Positions 32,796-41,123 of a stretch of DNA of 59,788 bases are shown here, piece by piece (within the stretch, counting starts at the first letter, position 1; each line of letters opens with the position of its first letter). The stretch is from DAOTEJ01 sp035454085 (GTDB taxonomy: Bacteria > Pseudomonadota > Gammaproteobacteria > Burkholderiales > Burkholderiaceae_F): NCBI GenBank assembly GCA_035454085.1, contig DAOTEJ010000006.1, forward strand, positions 1 to 59,788, in the 5' to 3' direction. The notes beneath the pieces were generated by a model. It saw only the letters and a list, made by a program, of their open reading frames with translations. It had not been told where the DNA came from and did no database searches. The position numbers and the translations under genes are program-made.

Positions 32796-33206
32796 CTAGT
32801 AGCCCTGGGTTCTGAATCCGTTGCGCTTTTCGTACGCGGTCTGTCCGGCGAGGCTGCGCGTGGCGGCAGGATTGGCGAACAGGCGCGCGCGCTCGATGGC
32901 CTCGCCGGTCTCCTCGCACACGCCGTAGCTGCCCGCGGCCATGCGCGCGAGCGCCGCCTCGACGGCGGCAAGCTCGTCGTGGTCGCGCTTGATCTGCGCC
33001 ACCTGCAGGGCGGTGCGCTCGAAGGTGGTGGCCTCGTCGCCGCGGTCGCGCGCCTCTTCCGAGGTGTCGCTGTCGAGCGCCTCGCCCTGGCGGTCGAGCC
33101 CGCTGGCGTGCATCTGCTCGCGAATCTCGGTGCTCAGTTGCTCGCGCCGCCGGGTGAGCTGGCGCTTGAGTTCTGCGAGATCCTGTTCGCTGAGGGGTGT
33201 GTTCAT
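32796..33206 (-). CDS. DksA/TraR family protein lacking most zinc ligands
   Basis: A 136-residue DksA-like regulator that would insert its coiled coil into the RNA polymerase secondary channel. The coil tip motif DRGDEA (D54-x-x-D57-x-A59) matches the functional DxxDxA of DksA. The zinc finger is degenerate: the four cysteines of CxxC-x17-CxxC are C97, T100, S118 and G121, so only one remains. This resembles the zinc-independent DksA2 of Pseudomonas. The ATG at 33206 was preferred over longer upstream reading. An FNR/Anr-like box lies 50 bases upstream, with a candidate -10 (TAGCCT, 33234 to 33229) at class II spacing. Confidence 0.8.
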   Translation of the reverse strand: MNTPLSEQDLAELKRQLTRRREQLSTEIREQMHASGLDRQGEALDSDTSEEARDRGDEATTFERTALQVAQIKRDHDELAAVEAALARMAAGSYGVCEETGEAIERARLFANPAATRSLAGQTAYEKRNGFRTQGY

Positions 33207-33255
33207 GGTGGCGACATCCTTGCGAGCTAGGCTAGACGTCAGTGCCCAATCGCGC

Positions 33256-33269
33256 TTGATGCGGGTCAA
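33256..33269. promoter_or_regulatory. FNR/Anr-like box TTGAT-GCGG-GTCAA
   Basis: TTGATGCGGGTCAA matches the FNR/Anr consensus TTGAT-N4-ATCAA at nine of ten positions. It lies between the divergent DksA-like and acyl-CoA ligase/GNAT genes. Its centre is 41 bases from a plausible start of the DksA-like transcript and about 58 from a plausible start on the other side (TATGTT at 33309-33314), so both genes could be oxygen-controlled. Confidence 0.65.
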
Positions 33270-33364
33270 TCCCCTCCCGAGGGCGCCCTTACGGCAGGGG
33301 CGTTCTGATATGTTGCTCGGGCTCGGCGGCGAGCCCAGCTTCGTGCGCCCGGAGACCCCTTCCC

Positions 33365-36103
33365 ATGGATGCACCGCACTTCCTGCGCCCTGCGCTGCTG
33401 CCTCGCTCGATCGCCATCGTCGGCGCGAGCGAAAAGCCCGGCAGCCCGGGCACCTACCTCTGGTCCAGCGTGCTCGCGGGCGACTTCAAGGGCGACCTCT
33501 ATCCGGTCAATCCCAAGTACGCCGAGCTCGGCGGCCGCCCCTGCCTGCCCTCGATCGAGGCGCTGCCCGGCAAGGTCGACCTGGTGGTCATCACCACGCC
33601 GCCGCCCACCGTGGCGAAGCTGCTGCGCCAGGCGGGAGCCAAGGGAATCCCCTTCGCGCTCGTGCTCTCGGGCGACTTCACCTGCATCGGCGAGCAGGGC
33701 GTGCACTGGCAGCAGGAGGTGCTGGCCGCGGCGCGCGAGGCGGGCGTGCGCATGATCGGCCCGAGCAGCGTGGGCCTGATGCGCTCTTCGCAGGGCATGA
33801 ACGCAAGCTTCTCGCCCGCGCCGATCCGGCCCGGGTCGCTCGCGCTGGTGTCGCAGTCGGGCACCATCGCCGCCTCGCTGCTCGACTTCGCATGGACCGC
33901 GGGCTTCGGCTTCTCGTCGGTGGTGTCGACCGGCGCCGGCATCGACATCGACGTGCCCGACGTGCTGGACTTCCTGGCCATGGACGGGGCCACGCGCGCC
34001 ATCCTGATCTACGTCGAGGGCGTGAAGGACGCGCGCGCTTTCCTGTCGAGCGTGCGCGCGGCGGCCTCGGTCAAGCCGGTGATCGTGCTCAAGGCCGGCC
34101 GCCACCTGGCCGGGGCGCGCGTGGTGATGAGCCACACCGGAGCCCTGGTGGGCGACGACGCGGTCTTCGAGGCCGCGCTGCGCCGCGGCGGCGCGATCCG
34201 CGTGGACAAGATCGCCCAGCTGTTCGCCGCGGCAGAGGCCTTCGCGGCCAACCGCCTGCCCCACGGCGAGCGGCTCGCCATCTTGACCAACGGCGGTGGC
34301 CCGGGGGCGCTCGCGGCCGATGCCGCGGCCGAGAACCGGGTGCAGATCGCCAAGCTCTCGCGCGAGGCGGCGCAGGGGCTGGAGGAGTTGCTTCCCGCGC
34401 CCTGGCCCTACGTGAACCCGGTCGACATCTCGGCCGACGCCGACGCGCCACGCTACGAGCGGGCGCTGGAGCTGCTGCTGGCCGACAAGAACAACGACGG
34501 CGTGCTGGTGCTGTATGCGCCCACGCCGCGCCTGTCGGCCGAGGCCGCGGCCGATGCCCTGCTGCCGCTGGCGCAGGCCACTGAGAAGCCGGTGATCACC
34601 GCCTGGCTGGGCGAGAAGGACGCAGGGCGGGGGCGTGCCAAGTTCAAGAGCGCCAACCTGCCGGCGCTGATCAATCCGGAGCGCGGGGTCGAGGCCTTCG
34701 GCTTCCTGGCCCAGCACATGCGCAACCGGGAGCTGCGCCTGCAGGTGCCGCCGCCGCTGGACGACGAGATGCGCTTCGACATGGCGGCGGCGCGCCGCAT
34801 CGTCGAGCAGGCGCGCCTGAAGGGGCGTCACGTGCTCGACGAGCAGGACTCCAAGGCGCTGCTCGCGAGCTTCGGCATCGAGACCGCGATGGGCGTGTTC
34901 GCCGCGACGCGCGGCGACGCCAGTCGCGCGGCCGCGGCGCTGGGCTTCCCGGTGGTGCTCAAGGTTCGCGCCGATGGCGTGGTCCACAAGAGCGACGTGG
35001 GCGGCGTGCTGCTCAACGTGCGCAGCGCCGAGGAGGTCGAGGCGGGCTTCGACACGATCGCCGCGCGGGTGGCCGAGCACGCGCCGCACGCCAAGTTCCT
35101 GGGCGTTCTGGTGCAGAAGATGATCGAGCGCCCGCACGGACGCGAGCTGATCGTGGGACTCACCACCGACCCGAGCTTCGGCCCCGTGGTGAGCTTCGGC
35201 ATGGGGGGCATCGCCACCGAGGTGTTCCGCGACTCGTCGGTGGCACTGCCACCGCTCAACCGTTTCCTGGCGCTGGACATGATCTCGCGCACGCGCGTGG
35301 CGCGCATGCTCGACGCCTTCCGCGGCGCTCCGGCCGTGGACCTCGACCGGCTGGTCGAGGTTCTGCTGCGCGTGTCCGAGATCGCCTGCACCATCCCCGC
35401 GGTGCGCGAGATGGACATCAACCCGCTGCTGGCCGACGCGCATGGCGTGATCGCGCTCGACGCGCGGGTGGTGATCTCGGACGCGCCGCTCGCGCCCGAT
35501 GCCACCTACTCGCACCTTGCCATCCACCCGTATCCGCGCGCGCTCGAGCACGAGGTCGGGGTCAAGGGCGGCAAGGTGGTGCTGCGGCCGATCCGTCCCG
35601 AGGACGCCGAGATGGAGAAGCGGCTGATCTCGCGCCTGTCCCCGCGCACCACCTACCTGCGCTTCCACGCGCCGATCCGGGAGCTCACGCGCGAGCGGCT
35701 GGTGCGCTACACGCAGATCGACTACGACCGCGAGATGGCGTTCGTCGCGGTCGACGCCAGCGGCCCCGAGGAGGAGATCCGCGGCATCTCGCGATACACG
35801 CGCAACCCCGACGGGCACAGCGCCGAGTTCGGCGTGATCGTCGAGGACGCCTGGCAGGGTCGCGGCCTGGGTCACGTGCTGATGCAGGCGATCGAGGACA
35901 CCGCGCGCAGCCGCGGCCTCGGCGAACTGGTGGGCTACGTGCTCAAGGAGAACGACGAGATGGGCGGGATGATGGGCAAGCGCGGCTACGTGCCCCATCG
36001 CGACGAGGACGACCCCGCCATCCTCGCCTACATCAAGGACCTGACCGCGCCCGCACCGGCCGAGCGGGCCGAGCCGCAGCAGCAGCCGGCGCCCGCGGGC
36101 TAG
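33365..36103 (+). CDS. Acetate--CoA ligase (ADP-forming) family / GNAT acetyltransferase fusion, Pat-like
   Basis: A 912-residue protein: CoA-binding and ligase alpha-like part (1-460), ATP-grasp beta-like part (about 480-700), and a GNAT domain (about 745-890; GVIVEDAWQGRGLGHVLMQA is the acetyl-CoA loop). SHTGALVG places a histidine at residue 257, the phosphohistidine site of ADP-forming acyl-CoA synthetases; in Salmonella Pat this residue is reported lost. The ligase may therefore be active, and the protein could link acyl-CoA formation with lysine acetylation. Such genes sit in low-oxygen regulons of Burkholderia, matching the FNR-like box upstream. The last 71 bases overlap the convergent lysR gene. 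Confidence 0.82.
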   Translation: MDAPHFLRPALLPRSIAIVGASEKPGSPGTYLWSSVLAGDFKGDLYPVNPKYAELGGRPCLPSIEALPGKVDLVVITTPPPTVAKLLRQAGAKGIPFALVLSGDFTCIGEQGVHWQQEVLAAAREAGVRMIGPSSVGLMRSSQGMNASFSPAPIRPGSLALVSQSGTIAASLLDFAWTAGFGFSSVVSTGAGIDIDVPDVLDFLAMDGATRAILIYVEGVKDARAFLSSVRAAASVKPVIVLKAGRHLAGARVVMSHTGALVGDDAVFEAALRRGGAIRVDKIAQLFAAAEAFAANRLPHGERLAILTNGGGPGALAADAAAENRVQIAKLSREAAQGLEELLPAPWPYVNPVDISADADAPRYERALELLLADKNNDGVLVLYAPTPRLSAEAAADALLPLAQATEKPVITAWLGEKDAGRGRAKFKSANLPALINPERGVEAFGFLAQHMRNRELRLQVPPPLDDEMRFDMAAARRIVEQARLKGRHVLDEQDSKALLASFGIETAMGVFAATRGDASRAAAALGFPVVLKVRADGVVHKSDVGGVLLNVRSAEEVEAGFDTIAARVAEHAPHAKFLGVLVQKMIERPHGRELIVGLTTDPSFGPVVSFGMGGIATEVFRDSSVALPPLNRFLALDMISRTRVARMLDAFRGAPAVDLDRLVEVLLRVSEIACTIPAVREMDINPLLADAHGVIALDARVVISDAPLAPDATYSHLAIHPYPRALEHEVGVKGGKVVLRPIRPEDAEMEKRLISRLSPRTTYLRFHAPIRELTRERLVRYTQIDYDREMAFVAVDASGPEEEIRGISRYTRNPDGHSAEFGVIVEDAWQGRGLGHVLMQAIEDTARSRGLGELVGYVLKENDEMGGMMGKRGYVPHRDEDDPAILAYIKDLTAPAPAERAEPQQQPAPAG

Positions 36104-36995
36104 GCGCGGCGGCGCGCACCGCCGCCAGAAACGCCTGGGCCGCGGGGCTGAGGACTCGCCCCGCGCGGTGCACCAGGCGCCACTCGCGCCGGATCGGCAG
36201 CCCCTCCACCGGCAGCACCGCCAGCCCCTCGCGCGAGGGATCGGGCCCCAGGGTGTGCGCCGACAGGACGGCCAGGCCCAGCCCGGCGGCCACGGCGTGC
36301 TTGATTGCCTCGTTGCTGCCCAGCTCCATGCGCGTGCGCAGCCTCAGTCCGTGGCGCTCCAGGTGCTCCTCGGTGGCCATCCGCGTGCCGGAGCCGCGCT
36401 CGCGCACCAGCAGGCCCTCGGCGGCCAGGGCCGCGAGCGTGATGCGCCCGCCGCGCGCGAACGGGTGGTCGGCCGGTCCAAGCGCCACCAGCGGGTTGTC
36501 CATGAAGGGCTGGGCTTCGAGCGGCAGGTGCTCGGGCGGCAGCATCATCACCGCCAGGTCGTCCTGGTCGAGTTCGAGCCGGCGCACGATCGCATCGCGG
36601 TTCTCGACCACCAGTTCCACCTCGATGCCCGGGTGGGCGCGGGCATAGGGCGCGAGCAGCGCCGGCAGGAAGTACTCGGCCGTGGTCACCGCCGCCAGGC
36701 GCAGTCGGCCGCGCTGCAGCCCGCGCGTCTGGCTCACCAGCATCTCGAAGGCCGCCCAGTGGTCGAACATGCCGCGCGCGGCGGCCAGCAGGGCCTCGCC
36801 CACGGCCGTGGGCGCGGTCTGTCGGCCGCGCGTCTCGAGCAGGGGCAGCCCCACCGTGGCGGCGAGCTCGCGCATCTGCACCGAGACCGTGGGTTGGGTC
36901 AGGTGCAGTTCCTCGGCGGCACGGGTGTAGCTGCCAAGCCGGGCGACCGCCTCGAAGACGCGCAACTGATGCAGGGTGGGGCGCAAGGCAGTCAT
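36033..36995 (-). CDS. LysR-family regulator, CbbR-like
   Basis: A 320-residue regulator. The HTH (about 8-66) reads LRVFEAVARLGSYTRAAEELHLTQPTVSVQ, very close to CbbR, the RuBisCO operon activator. The effector domain (about 95-300) has the usual two lobes. The tail after residue 300 is Ala/Pro/Arg-rich and lies in the overlap with the convergent ligase gene. It is divergent from the isocitrate dehydrogenase gene, with paired TCATTG sites between them, so icd is the obvious target. No cbb genes are in the window. Confidence 0.82.
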   Translation of the reverse strand: MTALRPTLHQLRVFEAVARLGSYTRAAEELHLTQPTVSVQMRELAATVGLPLLETRGRQTAPTAVGEALLAAARGMFDHWAAFEMLVSQTRGLQRGRLRLAAVTTAEYFLPALLAPYARAHPGIEVELVVENRDAIVRRLELDQDDLAVMMLPPEHLPLEAQPFMDNPLVALGPADHPFARGGRITLAALAAEGLLVRERGSGTRMATEEHLERHGLRLRTRMELGSNEAIKHAVAAGLGLAVLSAHTLGPDPSREGLAVLPVEGLPIRREWRLVHRAGRVLSPAAQAFLAAVRAAAPSPRAPAAAAARPARPVRARSGP

Positions 36996-37043
36996 TGAAA
37001 AAAATCAATGATGCATATTAAAACGATTCATTGGACTCAATGA
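36992..37043. promoter_or_regulatory. Two inverted repeats of TCATTG between lysR and icd
   Basis: TCATTGA (36992-36998) and TCAATGA (37005-37011) form a 7-bp inverted repeat around AAAAAA and cover the lysR start codon. TCATTG (37028-37033) and CAATGA (37038-37043) form a second one around GACT. The four copies of one half-site in this A/T-rich gap are a good candidate for the LysR operator, with autorepression and icd control. Confidence 0.6.
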
Positions 37044-37088
37044 GTTGACCCGCCAAGAATGCGCTCCGTCACCAAACAGGAGCGCACC

Positions 37089-38585
37089 GTGCCCGACCGC
37101 ACCCCCATCACCGTCGCCCACGGCGACGGCATCGGCCCCGAGATCATGGCGGCCACCCTCAAGATCCTCGAAGCCGCCGGTGCCCGGCTCGCTCCCGAGG
37201 TGATCGACATCGGCGAGCAGATCTACCTCGCCGGCCACGGCAGCGGCATCGCGCCCGAGAGCTGGGCCAGCCTGCGCCGCACCAAGGTGTTCCTCAAGGG
37301 GCCGATCACCACGCCCCAGGGCGGGGGCTACAAGAGCCTGAACGTGACCATCCGCAAGACGCTCGGCCTGTACGCCAACGTGCGCCCCTGCGTGAGCTAC
37401 GCGCCCTTCGTTCCGACCCTGCACCCGACCATGGACGTGGTGATCGTGCGCGAGAACGAGGAAGACCTGTACGCCGGGATCGAGCACCGCCAGACCGACG
37501 AGGTCTTCCAGTGCCTGAAGCTCATCACCCGGCCGGGCAGCGAGAAGATCGTCCGCTACGCCTTCGAGTACGCCCGCGCCCACGGCCGGCGCAAGGTCAC
37601 CTGCATGACCAAGGACAACATCATGAAGATGACCGACGGCCTGTTTCACAAGGTCTTCGACGAGATCCGCGTCGACTACCCCGAGATCGAGACCGAGCAC
37701 CAGATCATCGACATCGGCACGGCGCGGCTGGCGACGCGGCCCGAGCGCTACGACGTGATCGTCACCCCCAACCTGTACGGCGACATCATCAGCGACGTGG
37801 CTGCCGAGCTCACGGGCAGCGTGGGCCTGGGCGGCAGCGCCAACATCGGCGAGCACGTGGCGATGTTCGAGGCGATCCACGGCAGCGCGCCCGACATTGC
37901 CGGCAAGGGCATTGCCAACCCCAGCGGCCTGCTGCTCGCGGCCGTGATGATGCTGGTGCACATCCGGCAGGCGGCCGTCGCCGAGCGCATCCACAACGCC
38001 TGGCTGGCCACACTCGAGGATGGTGTCTTCACCTCGGACTTGTGGAACCAGGTCCAGGGGACGGGCGCCGCGCGCATCGGCCGACCCTTCGGCAGCATGG
38101 ACTTCGCCGATGCCGTGATCGAACGCCTCGGCCGCAGCCCGCAGACGCTCAAGGCCGTGAGCTATGCGGACGCGCCCCAGCCGCGCAGCACGCCCGCGCC
38201 GCTGGTGGCGCGCCGCGCGCCGGCGCGCAAGGAGATCGTGGGGGTGGACGTGTTCGTGCACGCCGCCGAGGCCACGGCCGAGTTCCTTGCCGGGCGCCTG
38301 GTCACGCTCGCCCACCAGCCGCGTCCGGCGGGCTTCAAGCTGCAGATGATCACCAACCGCGGAGTCAAGGTCTGGCCGGGCGGCTTCCCCGAGACTTTCT
38401 GCACCGACCACTGGCGCTGCCGCTTCATGGGCGTGGACGCCGCGGGTGCGCCGCGCGCCGTGTCGCACGCCGAGGTCGTGGACCTGCTGCACAACCTGGT
38501 GAGCGACGGCCTGGACTTCATCAAGACCGAGCATCTGTGCACCTTCGACGGCGAGGCCGGCTACGCCCTGGGTCAGGGGCAGTAA
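37089..38585 (+). CDS. icd: Isocitrate dehydrogenase, Thermus-type with C-terminal extension
   Basis: A 498-residue enzyme for oxidative decarboxylation of isocitrate to 2-oxoglutarate. The core has GDGIGPEI, KGPITTPQGGGYKSLNVTIRK (substrate phosphate-loop region), YAGIEHRQTDE, and the metal-binding YGDIISDVAAELTGSVGLGGSANIG. After residue about 335 follows an extra domain (EIVGVDVFVHAAEATAEFLAG ... TEHLCTFDG), as in the 496-residue T. thermophilus enzyme and unlike E. coli Icd. That type is usually NADP-dependent. GTG at 37089 has AGGAG six bases upstream and gives the family length; ATG at 37059 would add ten residues. Confidence 0.82.
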   Translation: MPDRTPITVAHGDGIGPEIMAATLKILEAAGARLAPEVIDIGEQIYLAGHGSGIAPESWASLRRTKVFLKGPITTPQGGGYKSLNVTIRKTLGLYANVRPCVSYAPFVPTLHPTMDVVIVRENEEDLYAGIEHRQTDEVFQCLKLITRPGSEKIVRYAFEYARAHGRRKVTCMTKDNIMKMTDGLFHKVFDEIRVDYPEIETEHQIIDIGTARLATRPERYDVIVTPNLYGDIISDVAAELTGSVGLGGSANIGEHVAMFEAIHGSAPDIAGKGIANPSGLLLAAVMMLVHIRQAAVAERIHNAWLATLEDGVFTSDLWNQVQGTGAARIGRPFGSMDFADAVIERLGRSPQTLKAVSYADAPQPRSTPAPLVARRAPARKEIVGVDVFVHAAEATAEFLAGRLVTLAHQPRPAGFKLQMITNRGVKVWPGGFPETFCTDHWRCRFMGVDAAGAPRAVSHAEVVDLLHNLVSDGLDFIKTEHLCTFDGEAGYALGQGQ

Positions 38586-38672
38586 GGGCGCGCTAAGGGC
38601 GGCCTAGAATCGCTTCCTCGGCCGGCGCGACTTGCGCGACTTCGGACGCTGCGCCTTCTGATCTGGCATCCC

Positions 38673-39596
38673 ATGCGCTCTTTCGACGCCTTGCTGCGCG
38701 TTTTGCTTGTAGCCCTGTTTGTGGCAGCGGCGCCGGCGCCGCTCGTCGCGCAGTTCGCGGCGGTGCCGGACGCGGCGCGGCGCGGCTTCCTGTTCGAGGT
38801 GAGCAAGGACGCTCAGCGTGCTCTGCTCTTCGGCACGCTGCATGTCGGCCAGCCGGGCTGGTTCCCGCTGCCGACACAGCAACAGGCCGCGCTGGAGCGC
38901 GCCACCGTGCTCGCCCTGGAAGCCGACCCGGCCAACGCGCCCGGCGCGCTGCAAGCGGTGCAGCGCTACGGCCTGTTCCCCACGGGGTCGGCCGGCCTCG
39001 ACTCCCAGCTCACCGAGGGCGAGCGCCGACGCGTGCAGGCGCTGCTGGAGCGCGAAGGTCTCGCGCCCGCGGCCGCGTGGCGCATGAAGCCCTGGCTACT
39101 TGCCACCACGCTGGCGCTCGGCGCCGCGACTGCGCAGGGTCTGGCGCCCGCGCAGGCCTCTGAGTTGCAACTGGCCACCTGGGCGCGGACACGCGGGCTG
39201 AAGGTGCTGGAGCTCGAAGGCGCCGAGGCGCAATTGCGCCTGCTCGACAGCGCGCCCGCCGAGGTGCAGCGCGAACTCCTGCTCGAGACGGTGGCCGGCG
39301 TCGAGAGCGGTGCCGCCGCAGCCGAGGTGGCGCGCATCGCGCTCGCCTGGAGCAGCGGCGACTGGAACGCGCTGACGGCGCTGCTCGCGCAGATGGAGGC
39401 CGAGGGCGGCGCCGGCGCACGCTTCACCGTGGATGTGGTGATCGCCGGTCGTCACGCGGCAATGATCGCCGCGCTCGAGGAGCTGATGCGGGCGGGCGGC
39501 GAGCCGCTGGTCGCCGTGGGAGCGCTGCACTTGCCGGGGCCGCGCGGGCTGGTGGCGCAGTTGCGCGAGCGCGGCTACCTGGTGCGCGCGCTCTGA
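38673..39596 (+). CDS. TraB/GumN family protein
   Basis: A 307-residue protein with a signal peptide (about 1-27, VAAAPAPLVAQ) and the TraB/GumN motifs GTLHVG (54-59) and VGALHLPG near the C-terminus, with the expected central helix bundle. Relatives are predicted metalloproteases with two GxxH motifs, but biochemical function is poorly known in bacteria. TAGAAT at 38606-38611 could be the -10 box. It seems to stand alone, 87 bases after icd. Confidence 0.78.
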   Translation: MRSFDALLRVLLVALFVAAAPAPLVAQFAAVPDAARRGFLFEVSKDAQRALLFGTLHVGQPGWFPLPTQQQAALERATVLALEADPANAPGALQAVQRYGLFPTGSAGLDSQLTEGERRRVQALLEREGLAPAAAWRMKPWLLATTLALGAATAQGLAPAQASELQLATWARTRGLKVLELEGAEAQLRLLDSAPAEVQRELLLETVAGVESGAAAAEVARIALAWSSGDWNALTALLAQMEAEGGAGARFTVDVVIAGRHAAMIAALEELMRAGGEPLVAVGALHLPGPRGLVAQLRERGYLVRAL

Positions 39597-39609
39597 GCCG
39601 CGCCCGCGG

Positions 39610-40455
39610 CTAGGCGATCGCCGCGTCTTGCGCCGCGCCGGCAGCGGCCGGCACCGGATGGAACAGGTAGGCGTCCATCGCCAGCACGCCGGCGTCGATG
39701 CCCGCTTCCAGCCGCTCGCAACGCGGCGCCGCACCGGCCGCGGCCCAGGCCACGAGCAGCGGCAGGAAGTGCTCTGGCGTGGGATGCGCGCGCAGTGCAC
39801 CGGGCGCCTCGGTCCAGCGCGAGAGTGCCTGGGCGTCGGCCGCGGCGAAGGCGGCCTCGATCCACGCGCGGAAGTCCTGCACGTACGGCGCCACCGGCAC
39901 TTGCTCGTCGGGCTGCAGGCCGTGGCGCGACACGTGCGTCATCCACTCACGCAGGTTGTGCGTGAGGTGGCCGCTGCCGATCACGAGCACGCCCTCGTCG
40001 CGCAGCGCGGCGAGCGCCGCGCCCAGCGCCAGCGCATCACCTGCCGGGCGCCGCGACTGGATGGACACCGGCACGACCGGGATGTCCGCGCCAGGGTAGA
40101 GGTGCCGCAGCGGCACCCACGCGCCGTGATCCAGGCCGCGATCGGGGTCGAGCGTCACGGGCAGGCCCGCGGCAGCCAGTCGCTGTGCCACGGCGCTTGC
40201 CAGCCGTGGCGCGCCGCGCGCCGGGTAGGTGATGCGGTAGAGCTCGTCGGGAAACCCTCCGAAGTCGTGCACCGTGGCGGGCGCCTCGGCCGCGCCCACG
40301 CGGGCCGCGGCGGACTCCCAGTGGGCCGAGGCCACCACGATCGCACTGGGCCTGGGCAACTGCTCGCCCAGTGCCCGCCACAGCCGGCTCGCCCGCGTGT
40401 CGAGCACCGCGTGCATGGGCGAGCCGTGCGAGACGAAGAGTGTGGGCAGGCTCAT
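39610..40455 (-). CDS. Class III extradiol dioxygenase, LigB/DODA-type (YgiD-like)
   Basis: A 281-residue ring-cleaving dioxygenase. Iron or zinc ligands are seen in SHGSPMHAV, HDFGGFPDELY, LDHGAWVPLRHLYP and GSGHLTHNL, the DODA family set. E. coli YgiD of this group cleaves L-DOPA in the 4,5 position; other members act on catechols. It is the third gene after doxX and gst, all under a divergent LysR regulator. No clear Shine-Dalgarno site precedes the ATG; instead CCTCCTCCC lies just upstream, so efficient translation may rely on the preceding gst gene. Confidence 0.8.
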   Translation of the reverse strand: MSLPTLFVSHGSPMHAVLDTRASRLWRALGEQLPRPSAIVVASAHWESAAARVGAAEAPATVHDFGGFPDELYRITYPARGAPRLASAVAQRLAAAGLPVTLDPDRGLDHGAWVPLRHLYPGADIPVVPVSIQSRRPAGDALALGAALAALRDEGVLVIGSGHLTHNLREWMTHVSRHGLQPDEQVPVAPYVQDFRAWIEAAFAAADAQALSRWTEAPGALRAHPTPEHFLPLLVAWAAAGAAPRCERLEAGIDAGVLAMDAYLFHPVPAAAGAAQDAAIA

Positions 40456-40490
40456 GGGAGGAGGTACGCGCGGCGGGAGGGGCTCGAGCG

Positions 40491-41096
40491 TCACTTGAGC
40501 AGGTGCTCTTCCTTGAGCGCACGCTGCACCCCGGCGCGGGCCTGCATGCGCTGCATGAAGGCCGTGAGCGCCGGCCACTGCGCGATGTCGATCGCGGTCC
40601 ACTGGCCCCAGCTGAGTACGGTGTACAGGTAGCCGTCGGCGACGCTGAACTCGCCCATCAGGTAGTCCTTCCCGGCGAGCTGCTCGGCGATGTAGTCGAG
40701 TCGCTTGCCGATCTGCGCGCGCGCCGCGGCCTTCGCGTCCTCGGTGGCGTCGGCCTTGAACAGTGGCGAGAACTGCTTGTGCACTTCCGTCGAGATGAAG
40801 TTCAGCCAGGACTGCAGCTGGTAGCGCGGCAGCGTGCCGTTGGGCGGCGCGAGCCTGGCTGCCGGCGCCTGGTCGGCGATGTATTGCACGATCGCCGGCC
40901 CCTCGGTGAGCAGGGTGCCGTCGGCCAGGCGCAGCGCCGGCACGTAGCCCTTGGGGTTGATGGCGTAGAAGTCGCCCTCGTGCTGCGCGGTGTGGTCCTT
41001 GAGGTTGACCTTCTCGAGCGTGTAGTCGAGGCCGGACTCGGCCAGCGCGATGTGTGGCGACAGCGAGCAGGCGGCGGGCGAGTAGTACAGCTTCAT
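40491..41096 (-). CDS. Glutathione S-transferase, beta class (GstA-like)
   Basis: A 201-residue GST: MKLYYSPAACSLSPHIAL with the catalytic C10 of the bacterial beta class, NPKGYVPAL (cis-Pro loop), TEGPAIVQYIAD, and the N-capping box SVADGYLYTVLSW. It would conjugate glutathione to electrophiles in the cytoplasm. It lies 27 bases after doxX and 35 before the dioxygenase gene, suggesting a detoxification or aromatic-compound operon. Confidence 0.87.
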   Translation of the reverse strand: MKLYYSPAACSLSPHIALAESGLDYTLEKVNLKDHTAQHEGDFYAINPKGYVPALRLADGTLLTEGPAIVQYIADQAPAARLAPPNGTLPRYQLQSWLNFISTEVHKQFSPLFKADATEDAKAAARAQIGKRLDYIAEQLAGKDYLMGEFSVADGYLYTVLSWGQWTAIDIAQWPALTAFMQRMQARAGVQRALKEEHLLK

Positions 41097-41123
41097 GGCG
41101 GTCCTCCGGGGCAGATGTTGGGT

